DNA of 8,661 bases, taken from positions 1-8,661 of the forward strand of contig NZ_DYXM01000257.1 in assembly GCF_020742175.1 (NCBI RefSeq), written 5' to 3'. Shown here one piece after another: positions 1 to 5,008 of this stretch. The notes under the pieces were generated by a model that was not told the DNA's origin, made no database searches, and worked only from the letters and a program-made list of their open reading frames with translations. The DNA is from Dietzia timorensis. GTDB taxonomy: Bacteria > Actinomycetota > Actinomycetes > Mycobacteriales > Mycobacteriaceae. The stretch's first letter is position 1. The number at the start of each line of letters is the position of its first letter. Both the position numbers and the translations under genes were made by a program.

Positions 1-171
1 ACGGACGCCGAATCCCTCGACTGGTACCTCGCATTTTCTGCCTTCAAGTTCGCAGCGATCGCGCAGGGCGTCGCCACCCGGGCCGAGGCCGGCGACATGG
101 CCGGGCAGCACTTCGGCGATCTCGGCGGGCAGATTCGAGAGCTCGTCGACCTCGGCCGCTCGATGCTCTGA
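1..171 (+). CDS. APH-like kinase domain protein, 3' end only (ACAD10/11-type partner kinase)
   Basis: This is the last 56 codons of a gene that begins before the window. It is open from base 1 in frame 1 and stops at TGA 169-171. The readable end contains WYLAFSAFKFAAIAQGVATR followed by an acidic, Gly-rich tail. This fits the C-terminal helices of the phosphotransferase (APH) domain found in ACAD10/ACAD11 and in bacterial stand-alone relatives such as LvaA, where a similar F-aliphatic-A-x-x-x-QG-V/I-x-x-R stretch occurs. The catalytic HxD and DxD regions lie outside the window, so activity cannot be judged. The SDR gene follows after 40 nt and the ACAD10/11-like dehydrogenase after that, which supports the assignment. 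The inferred role is phosphorylation of a hydroxyacyl-CoA. The family call rests on a short segment plus context and is moderately sure. Confidence 0.72.
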   Translation, partial: TDAESLDWYLAFSAFKFAAIAQGVATRAEAGDMAGQHFGDLGGQIRELVDLGRSML

Positions 172-193
172 ACGCACACCCCAACCAAGAATC

Positions 194-203
194 GAAAGAA
201 AGG
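194..203 (+). promoter_or_regulatory. Ribosome binding site of the SDR gene
   Basis: The purine run GAAAGAAAGG ends 8 nt before the ATG at 212. It fits a Shine-Dalgarno site and supports that start codon. It lies in the 40-nt gap after the kinase stop codon, and no terminator is visible there, so co-transcription is likely. Confidence 0.6.
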
Positions 204-211
204 CGCACCCG

Positions 212-1009
212 ATGGGAATCGACCCCCGCACCGGCGACGACACCGCCACTCCACTCCTCGACCGCTTCGCCCTCGACGGCAAGGTCGCGATCATCACCGG
301 CGCCTCATCCGGGCTCGGCGCCGGCTTCGCCCGGGCGCTGACTTCCGCCGGTGCCCAGGTGCTTCTCGCCGCGCGACGCCTAGACAAGCTCGAGGCCCTC
401 GCCGAAGAGCTGGCCGGAGAGGGCCGCTCGGTCGCGACCGTGGCGTGTGACGTCGCCGATCCGAACTCCTGCGCGGCGGCCGTGCGCGCGGCAATCGACG
501 CCTTCGGCCGCGTGGACATCCTCGTCAACAACGCGGGCGTCGGAACCGCGGTGCCTGCGCTCAAGGAGACTCCGGAGCAGTTCCGCGGCGTCGTCGACGT
601 CAACCTGAACGGCACGTATTGGATGGCGAAGGAATGCGCGGCGGTGATGGAACCCGGATCCTCGATCGTCAACGTCGCGTCGATCCTCGGACTCACCGCG
701 GGCTTTGCACCGCAGGCGGCCTACACCTCGACGAAGACCGCGGTAATCGGGCTGACGAGAGACCTCGCCCACCAGTGGGGCTCGCGCCGTGGGATCCGGG
801 TCAATTCGCTGTGCCCGGGCTACTTCCGTTCGGAAATGACCGACGAAATCCCCGAACCGATGATGGAATCGATCACAGGCTCGACGATCCTCGGCCGTCT
901 CGGCAGACAACATGAGCTCGACGCGGCACTGCTATTCCTCGCATCCGACGCCTCCTCGTTCGTCACCGCCTCCACGTTGGTCGTCGACGGGGGCATGACG
1001 GGGCACTGA
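212..1009 (+). CDS. Short-chain dehydrogenase/reductase (SDR), classical type
   Basis: A 265-residue soluble oxidoreductase of the classical SDR family, of about the usual length plus a 20-residue N-terminal extension. The Rossmann nucleotide motif TGASSGLG is at residues 29-36, the adenine-ring Asp at 80, NNAG at 106-109, and helix Asn131. The catalytic Ser157, Tyr171 and Lys175 form the S-YxxxK set. A PG motif is at 202-203 and VDGG is near the C-terminus. The second strand ends in AARR (53-56) without an acidic residue, which suggests NADP(H) rather than NAD(H). The substrate cannot be read from sequence. Its place between an APH-type kinase and an ACAD10/11-like dehydrogenase makes a 4-oxo/4-hydroxyacyl-CoA reductase, analogous to LvaD of the levulinate pathway, a reasonable inference. 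A 3-oxoacyl reductase role is the main alternative. The ATG at 212 has a good ribosome binding site. Confidence 0.93.
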   Translation: MGIDPRTGDDTATPLLDRFALDGKVAIITGASSGLGAGFARALTSAGAQVLLAARRLDKLEALAEELAGEGRSVATVACDVADPNSCAAAVRAAIDAFGRVDILVNNAGVGTAVPALKETPEQFRGVVDVNLNGTYWMAKECAAVMEPGSSIVNVASILGLTAGFAPQAAYTSTKTAVIGLTRDLAHQWGSRRGIRVNSLCPGYFRSEMTDEIPEPMMESITGSTILGRLGRQHELDAALLFLASDASSFVTASTLVVDGGMTGH

Positions 1010-1054
1010 GGGAAAGCGGGCCCGACGTCATTCATAGGAAAACAACACAAAATT

Positions 1055-1070
1055 AGAGGATGGGGCGGGA
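1055..1070 (+). promoter_or_regulatory. Ribosome binding region that decides the acyl-CoA dehydrogenase start
   Basis: The stretch GAGGA (1056-1060) followed by GGGGCGGGA lies before the ATG at 1072. An earlier in-frame ATG at 1060 overlaps GAGGA with no spacing, so that ribosome binding site could not serve it. With the ATG at 1072 the GAGGA is 11 nt upstream and GGGCGGGA is closer still. The 62-nt intergenic gap before it contains an AT-rich run at about 1030-1055, unusual for this GC-rich window. Confidence 0.5.
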
Positions 1071-1071
1071 A

Positions 1072-2277
1072 ATGGATTTCACCCAGAGTGAGAAGACGGT
1101 CGAATTGACCGAGTCGATGTGGGATTTCATGCGCGAGCACGTGTTCCCGGCGGAGCCGGAGTGGCATGCCTACCTCGCGGAACACGGCGAGCACGCGCAC
1201 CCGCCGGTGATGGAAAAGCTCAAGACCGAGGCGAAGAAGCGTGGGCTGTGGAACCTCTTCCTTCCCGAATGGTCCGGGGTGACGAACCTCGAATATGCCC
1301 CGATCGCGGAGATTTCCGGGTGGTCGCCGGTGATCGCGCCGGAAGCGATCAACTGCCAGGCGCCGGACACCGGGAACATGGAGACGCTGGAGAATTTCGG
1401 CACGCAGGAGCAGAAGAACAGGTGGCTGAAGCCGCTCAAGGACGGGAGTATCCGTTCCGCGTATGCGATGACCGAGCCGGCAGTGGCATCGTCGGATGCG
1501 ACGAATGTAGAGACGTCGATCCGGCGCGAGGGAGACGAATACGTCATCAACGGGCGGAAGTGGTGGATCACCGGCGTCGCCGACGAGCGCTGCGAGATTT
1601 TCATCGTCATGGGGCGCACCGATCCGGACGCGCCGACCCATAAGCAGCAATCGATGGTTCTCGTGCCACGAGACACCCCGGGGCTGACGATCAAGCGGCA
1701 CCTGCCGATCTTCGGCTACCAAGACCAACACGGGCACTCCGAGCTGGTCTTCGACGACGCCCGCGTGCCCGCGGACAACCTGCTCGGCGCCGAGGGGGAC
1801 GGGTTCGCAATCGCGCAGGCGCGGCTCGGCCCGGGGCGTATCCACCACGCGATGCGTGCAATCGGGATGGCCGAGCGCGCGCTCGCGCTCATGGTGCAGC
1901 GGGCAAAGGAACGCGAGGCCTTCGGCGGACCGCTCGCCGAGAAGGGCGTGGTGCGGGAACTGATCGCGAATTCACGCATCGAGATAGACCAGGCGCGCCT
2001 GCAGGTGCTTCACTGCGCGTGGATGATCGACGAGGTCGGCGCGAAAGAGGCGCGCTACGAAATCTCGGCGATCAAGGTCATCGCGCCACAGGTGGCGTGC
2101 ACCGTGATCGACCGTGCGATCGAGGTGTTCGGCGGCGCCGGGGTGTCCGACGACTACGTTCTTGCCTACTTCTACGCGTGGGCTCGCGTCCTGCGTATCG
2201 TCGACGGCCCCGACGCGGTACACCGCAACACCGTGGCGCGCGGCGAGCTCAAGAAGACCCCGCCTTACGTGGGCTGA
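1072..2277 (+). CDS. Acyl-CoA dehydrogenase, ACAD10/ACAD11-like (LvaC-like)
   Basis: A 401-residue flavoprotein (start at ATG 1072; an upstream ATG at 1060 would add MGRE). The N-terminal helical domain is followed by the FAD/substrate beta-domain with AMTEP (132-136), ASSDATN (139-145) and KWWITG (163-168). The C-terminal helical domain has RLGPGRIHH (251-259), an EVFGGAG loop (351-357) and a VDGPDAVH segment (377-384). APDTGNME, TEPxVASSDATN and the DGPDxVH ending mark the ACAD10/ACAD11 group rather than ordinary beta-oxidation dehydrogenases. At the place of the usual catalytic Glu before Gly (YEG in MCAD) this protein has Asp378. Animal ACAD10/11 fuse an APH kinase to this domain and process 4-hydroxyacyl-CoA through a 4-phosphoacyl intermediate. 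Here the kinase is a separate upstream gene. The 4-hydroxyacid role is inferred. The family is secure. Confidence 0.93.
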   Translation: MDFTQSEKTVELTESMWDFMREHVFPAEPEWHAYLAEHGEHAHPPVMEKLKTEAKKRGLWNLFLPEWSGVTNLEYAPIAEISGWSPVIAPEAINCQAPDTGNMETLENFGTQEQKNRWLKPLKDGSIRSAYAMTEPAVASSDATNVETSIRREGDEYVINGRKWWITGVADERCEIFIVMGRTDPDAPTHKQQSMVLVPRDTPGLTIKRHLPIFGYQDQHGHSELVFDDARVPADNLLGAEGDGFAIAQARLGPGRIHHAMRAIGMAERALALMVQRAKEREAFGGPLAEKGVVRELIANSRIEIDQARLQVLHCAWMIDEVGAKEARYEISAIKVIAPQVACTVIDRAIEVFGGAGVSDDYVLAYFYAWARVLRIVDGPDAVHRNTVARGELKKTPPYVG

Positions 2278-2291
2278 TACAGCGCGGGCGC

Positions 2292-2320
2292 CGTGCCGGG
2301 TAGCTGCTGTACCCGGCACG
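2292..2320. terminator. Hairpin between convergent genes, likely bidirectional terminator
   Basis: A perfect 11-bp inverted repeat, CGTGCCGGGTA and TACCCGGCACG, with a 7-nt loop (GCTGCTG). It starts 15 nt after the acyl-CoA dehydrogenase stop and lies 23 nt from the stop of the convergent secreted-protein gene. Its position and GC-rich stem fit a terminator used from both sides. Neither side has a T tract, which is common in high-GC actinomycetes, so termination itself is inferred. Confidence 0.7.
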
Positions 2321-2342
2321 ACGCCCTGCAAGAGCTACCGGC

Positions 2343-2606
2343 TTACGTCGGGCAGTTTGCGACACCGGTGATCTCGACGGAGAGGCAAACACCGAAGAAC
2401 GCGAGCCCGGAACCGGCGACGATGGGAACTCCCACGGACTGGCCGATTTCGGTGAAGGTCCCGTCCTGGTTGACGAGCCCGGCGGCTTCGAGAGAACCCT
2501 GAAGAGGGGCTTGGGCGCCGGCAGTGCCGGCAGCTCCGACGGACATTGCGGTCGCGGCGGCGCCGACGGCGGTGATAGAGGCGATTCGGCGGATGGATGT
2601 GCGCAT
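2343..2606 (-). CDS. Small secreted protein with signal peptide, function unknown
   Basis: An 87-residue protein. A basic N-terminus (MRTSIRRI) is followed by a hydrophobic Ala/Val/Gly-rich core (about 9-27) and an A-G-A signal peptidase I site at 29-31, so export through Sec with cleavage after Ala31 is likely. The mature part is about 56 residues, mildly hydrophobic and Gly-rich. It has exactly two cysteines, Cys74 and Cys85, which could form a disulfide near the C-terminus. No lipobox is present. AGGAG sits 5 nt before the ATG. I do not recognise the family. Small two-cysteine secreted proteins of this shape are common in mycolate-bearing actinomycetes, but no role can be assigned. The gene converges on the acyl-CoA dehydrogenase and is separated from the DUF309 gene by 138 nt, enough for its own promoter. 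Confidence 0.83.
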   Translation of the reverse strand: MRTSIRRIASITAVGAAATAMSVGAAGTAGAQAPLQGSLEAAGLVNQDGTFTEIGQSVGVPIVAGSGLAFFGVCLSVEITGVANCPT

Positions 2607-2611
2607 ACGTG

Positions 2612-2616
2612 CTCCT
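2612..2616 (-). promoter_or_regulatory. Ribosome binding site of the small secreted protein
   Basis: On the minus strand AGGAG is followed by five bases (CACGT) and the ATG. The strong site confirms the start and supports this short reading frame as real. Confidence 0.7.
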
Positions 2617-2730
2617 GGTCGAAAATTGTGCTCATCGTCGGGCGGAACGAAAGCCCCGTCCCGCGTGGCAGTCTTTCACATGGTCATCCGTAAATCCGCC
2701 GTGTGCATTACAAACCGGTGCTCTGGCGGT

Positions 2731-2754
2731 GCCGGCCGGGCGGCTCAGGCCGGC
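2731..2754 (-). terminator. Possible terminator hairpin at the end of the DUF309 gene
   Basis: GCCGGCC (2731-2737) and GGCCGGC (2748-2754) form a perfect 7-bp stem with a 10-nt loop that contains the DUF309 stop codon. There is no clear T tract. In a GC-rich genome such a stem can arise by chance, so this is a weak candidate. Confidence 0.3.
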
Positions 2755-3242
2755 GAGCTCACCAGCCGGGGGCGCAGCCATTCGGCATCCGGTTCGGAGC
2801 CGCCGGCCAGCTCGGCGATAAGCCCGTCCGCGTGGCGGAACAGGCCGGCGGCGTCGATTCCGTACGGCGCCGAACCGGCGAACCCGGAAATTCGGGCGGA
2901 CGCGCGTTCGAGCAGCGTCCGGGCGCCCTTGAGATTGCCGCGCTGCACGTGGGTGATGCCCACCGCGAGCTGGGCAAGCCCCTTCCAGAGCTCGCGCTCG
3001 CCGTCGGGGCCGGACTTCCACGCGCCCTCGAGCACCTCGTGCGCGTTGAACGCGAGCCCGCGGTCGAGCAGATCCTGCGCCCAGGCGAGCGACTCGGCGG
3101 GGGGTAGATCGAGGTCCTCCGGGATTCGCCCGATGCCCTTCGAACCGGGAGGCAACGGGCGGCCGAGTTCATCACGCGGGCGCGCGTTATTGGCGCGGCC
3201 CTCGTCGTCGCGATCGCGTTCCTTGCGGACTGGGGGAGTCAT
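2745..3242 (-). CDS. DUF309 domain-containing protein
   Basis: A 165-residue soluble, all-helical protein. After a charged, Arg/Asp-rich N-terminal tail (about 1-45, including ARPRDELGRPLP), the DUF309 core has FNAHEVLEGAW (65-75), ELWKGLAQLAVGITHVQRGN (84-103) and a further helix GARTLLERASARI. The conserved His68-Glu69 pair, Gln91, His98 and the RGN turn are the family signature. The biochemical function of DUF309 is not established. The His/Glu residues on paired helices suggest a buried polar or metal-binding site, but that is inference. The gene lies 54 nt downstream of the lysin-B-like hydrolase on the same strand, so the two may share a transcript. A GATGGGGAT stretch directly before the ATG is a weak ribosome binding site. 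Confidence 0.9.
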   Translation of the reverse strand: MTPPVRKERDRDDEGRANNARPRDELGRPLPPGSKGIGRIPEDLDLPPAESLAWAQDLLDRGLAFNAHEVLEGAWKSGPDGERELWKGLAQLAVGITHVQRGNLKGARTLLERASARISGFAGSAPYGIDAAGLFRHADGLIAELAGGSEPDAEWLRPRLVSSPA

Positions 3243-3296
3243 ATCCCCATCGTCCCACTTTGGCCGCCGCGAAGGACGCGGGAGTCGGAAGTCGAG

Positions 3297-4127
3297 TCAG
3301 AAGGGGATGGGAGCGTCGCCCGCCGCGGCGGAATCGGTGGGCGGTACCTCGACGCCGGCGTGACCGGCGAGTTCCGCGCACAGCCGCTCGATGAGCGACG
3401 GGCCGCCGGCAAAGGGCCGCGTGTAATGGTCGGTATGCCAGCCGCCGTAATAGCGGTCGACGTCGCCGCGAAGCTGCGCGCCGCGATCGAACAGATCCCG
3501 CAGCCAGCGCACAGGGTTGCCGTCGTACAGTCCCTGGAGCTGGAACGACTCGGCGGCCAGGCGCGTGCGGATCCCATCGAGCGCCCCGGTGAGGCGCTTT
3601 TCGTCCATGTGGGTGCCGATATCGGCGGCCGTGCGCAGCATCGCGTCCGGCAGTGCGGCGGTGGCCGCGTCGCCCTCGGCAGCGCACCACACGGTGCGCT
3701 CGGGGATCGGACCGAAGTCCTCCCCGCACAGCCCGTAGCCGCCCGGGTCCGGCGTTCCGGGTGTGCGCACGCCGGCGGGCCGCCACGGATCGGAGACCAA
3801 CCCGACCGCCCGCACCCGAGAAAGCAGAGTCGTGTCCCCGGCTGCGGCCGCCTCATTGAGGAGATCATGCACGATGCGATTGCCTCCGGAGTAGGAGATG
3901 AGGATTACCCCGTCGTCATCGGTGTTGAGTTTTTCGCGCAGATCCGCGAGGCCGATCGCGGCGTTGGCGACCCACGAACCCTCGCCCCCGACTCCGACCA
4001 TCGCCGCGGGCCAGTCGACCCATTCGGGCGTGGCTTCCGTCCAGCGCGCAAGGGTGCGCGCTGCCTGGGACATGACCTCGGAATGCTCGAGGGAGGTGTC
4101 GATGCCGTCGGCGATGATGATGCGCAT
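3297..4127 (-). CDS. Lysin-B/cutinase-like alpha/beta hydrolase (putative serine esterase)
   Basis: A 276-residue protein from ATG 4127. An in-frame TTG at 4136 would add three residues, and neither start has a strong ribosome binding site. The N-terminal strand RIIIADGI is followed by a nucleophile elbow, ILISYSGGN, with Ser80 as the likely nucleophile (SxSxG in place of GxSxG). The stretch LVSDPWRPAG...GYGLCG matches the region after the elbow in phage lysin B and cutinase-like proteins (usually GNPxRxPG). Asp153 (EGD) is a candidate acid, and His231 or His234 in GGWHTDHYT a candidate base. No signal peptide is visible, so a cytoplasmic protein is expected. Lysin B cleaves mycolyl-arabinogalactan esters. 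No holin, endolysin or other phage gene is nearby, so a host copy is more likely than a prophage. The substrate is unknown. It is divergent from the membrane-protein gene. Confidence 0.78.
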   Translation of the reverse strand: MRIIIADGIDTSLEHSEVMSQAARTLARWTEATPEWVDWPAAMVGVGGEGSWVANAAIGLADLREKLNTDDDGVILISYSGGNRIVHDLLNEAAAAGDTTLLSRVRAVGLVSDPWRPAGVRTPGTPDPGGYGLCGEDFGPIPERTVWCAAEGDAATAALPDAMLRTAADIGTHMDEKRLTGALDGIRTRLAAESFQLQGLYDGNPVRWLRDLFDRGAQLRGDVDRYYGGWHTDHYTRPFAGGPSLIERLCAELAGHAGVEVPPTDSAAAGDAPIPF

Positions 4128-4306
4128 GAGTGCCAAGCTATCGCCACACCCGCAACGTCGGCTGAGAGGAACACTGGAATGGGCAAAGATTTCGGCTCAC
4201 AGGCGTGGGATAAGGCACAATGCGGGCAACGCAATTGCGCGGCCACGAGTCGCCAGCACCAAGACTCGAGTAAATAGACGCGAGAAGGAAAAGGGGCGAG
4301 CAATTC
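4128..4306. promoter_or_regulatory. Divergent intergenic region, presumed promoters for both neighbours
   Basis: The only spacer between the divergent hydrolase (minus) and membrane-protein (plus) genes, so it should hold both promoters. A TAAATA at 4271-4276 is a possible -10 for the plus gene, about 30 nt before its ATG, without a clear -35. CGCAATTGCG at 4230-4239 is a perfect 10-bp palindrome and could be a regulator site. Both are weak on sequence alone. Confidence 0.45.
4284..4296 (+). promoter_or_regulatory. Ribosome binding region of the membrane-protein gene
   Basis: A purine run, GAAGGAAAAGGGG, ends 10 nt before the ATG at 4307. It supports that start. Confidence 0.55.
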
Positions 4307-4963
4307 ATGTCGCAACCGAACGACGACCAGTACCGCGCGTGGAGTGACGGCAACGACCAAACGCGCGCGTTCGACGGATATGGTGCGGCGCAGAACTACC
4401 CCCAGAACCCCGGTTACGGATACGGCGGCCCCGCAGCGCAGCCAGGCGGTTTTTACGATCAGGGCGGCGCGCGCGAGGTCGACCCGGGCTACGACGAGCG
4501 CCCGCAGAGGCAGCGCTCGACGGCGTCGCTCACCGAGCTGTTCAACCTCAAATCGTTGTGGATCGAGCTGTTCATCGTGGCGATCGTCGCCGGCGTTCTC
4601 TACGGCATGGTCGTGTGGGTGTTCGACCTGCTCGCCGTGCGTTTCTCGGATGCCATCGGCGGTGAGTACCTCGCGCTCGGCGATCCCTTCGAATACACCA
4701 TCCGCGGGGTCGGGCTCGGGATTCTCGTGCTCGTGGCCGGCGCGGTCATGATGGGGCTGCACGCCGCCGTCAACCAGCCTGCGCAGCTGTTCAATCTCCT
4801 GTTCGTCGTCGTGGGCCTGTGGGCGCTGATCCTGCTGCTCACCATGGCACTGTGGCAGTCGATCCCCGAGGTGATCCTGCTGCTCATCGGCGCCGCGATC
4901 ATCTGGGGCGTGGTCCCCATGCGCGTCGGCGCGTACCGCACCGGCGTGCCGCGTCTGCGGTAG
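4307..4963 (+). CDS. Four-helix membrane protein with Tyr/Gly/Gln-rich N-terminal tail, function unknown
   Basis: A 218-residue protein in two parts. Residues 1 to about 72 are a low-complexity, disordered tail rich in Tyr, Gly, Gln, Asn and Pro (NYPQNPGYGYGG, GGFYDQGG), ending in a basic/acidic patch. Residues 73-85 form a short amphipathic stretch. Four transmembrane segments follow at about 86-108, 134-154, 160-182 and 185-205, and the end is basic (RTGVPRLR). By the positive-inside rule both ends are probably cytoplasmic. Similar Y/G/Q/P-rich tails occur on many actinobacterial envelope and cell-pole membrane proteins, but I do not recognise this family. There is no catalytic motif. It lies 45 nt upstream of cysQ on the same strand, although cysQ appears to have its own promoter. 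Confidence 0.87.
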   Translation: MSQPNDDQYRAWSDGNDQTRAFDGYGAAQNYPQNPGYGYGGPAAQPGGFYDQGGAREVDPGYDERPQRQRSTASLTELFNLKSLWIELFIVAIVAGVLYGMVVWVFDLLAVRFSDAIGGEYLALGDPFEYTIRGVGLGILVLVAGAVMMGLHAAVNQPAQLFNLLFVVVGLWALILLLTMALWQSIPEVILLLIGAAIIWGVVPMRVGAYRTGVPRLR

Positions 4964-4995
4964 AACGTTCGCCCGGTGGTCCGCGAGCCGTGGAC

Positions 4996-5001
4996 TACAG
5001 T
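4996..5001 (+). promoter_or_regulatory. Candidate -10 element for a leaderless cysQ mRNA
   Basis: TACAGT fits the TAnnnT core of actinobacterial -10 elements. It lies exactly 7 nt before the ATG at 5009, so transcription would begin at or next to the A of ATG. No Shine-Dalgarno site precedes this ATG, as expected for a leaderless message. No convincing -35 is visible. The same arrangement occurs before the ATG at 8625. Confidence 0.55.
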
Positions 5002-5008
5002 GGGTTTC

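Noticed and set aside
820..1848. A 342-codon minus-strand frame opposite the SDR and acyl-CoA dehydrogenase
   Set aside because: Antisense shadow of two well-supported genes; Arg-rich and featureless.
2524..3363. A 279-codon plus-strand frame across the DUF309 gene
   Set aside because: The minus strand here carries clear DUF309 motifs. The plus frame is Ser/Arg/Pro-rich without domain features.
3297..4136. Prophage fragment suggested by the lysin-B-like hydrolase
   Set aside because: No holin, endolysin, structural, integrase or attachment-site signal is present, and the flanking genes look like ordinary chromosome.
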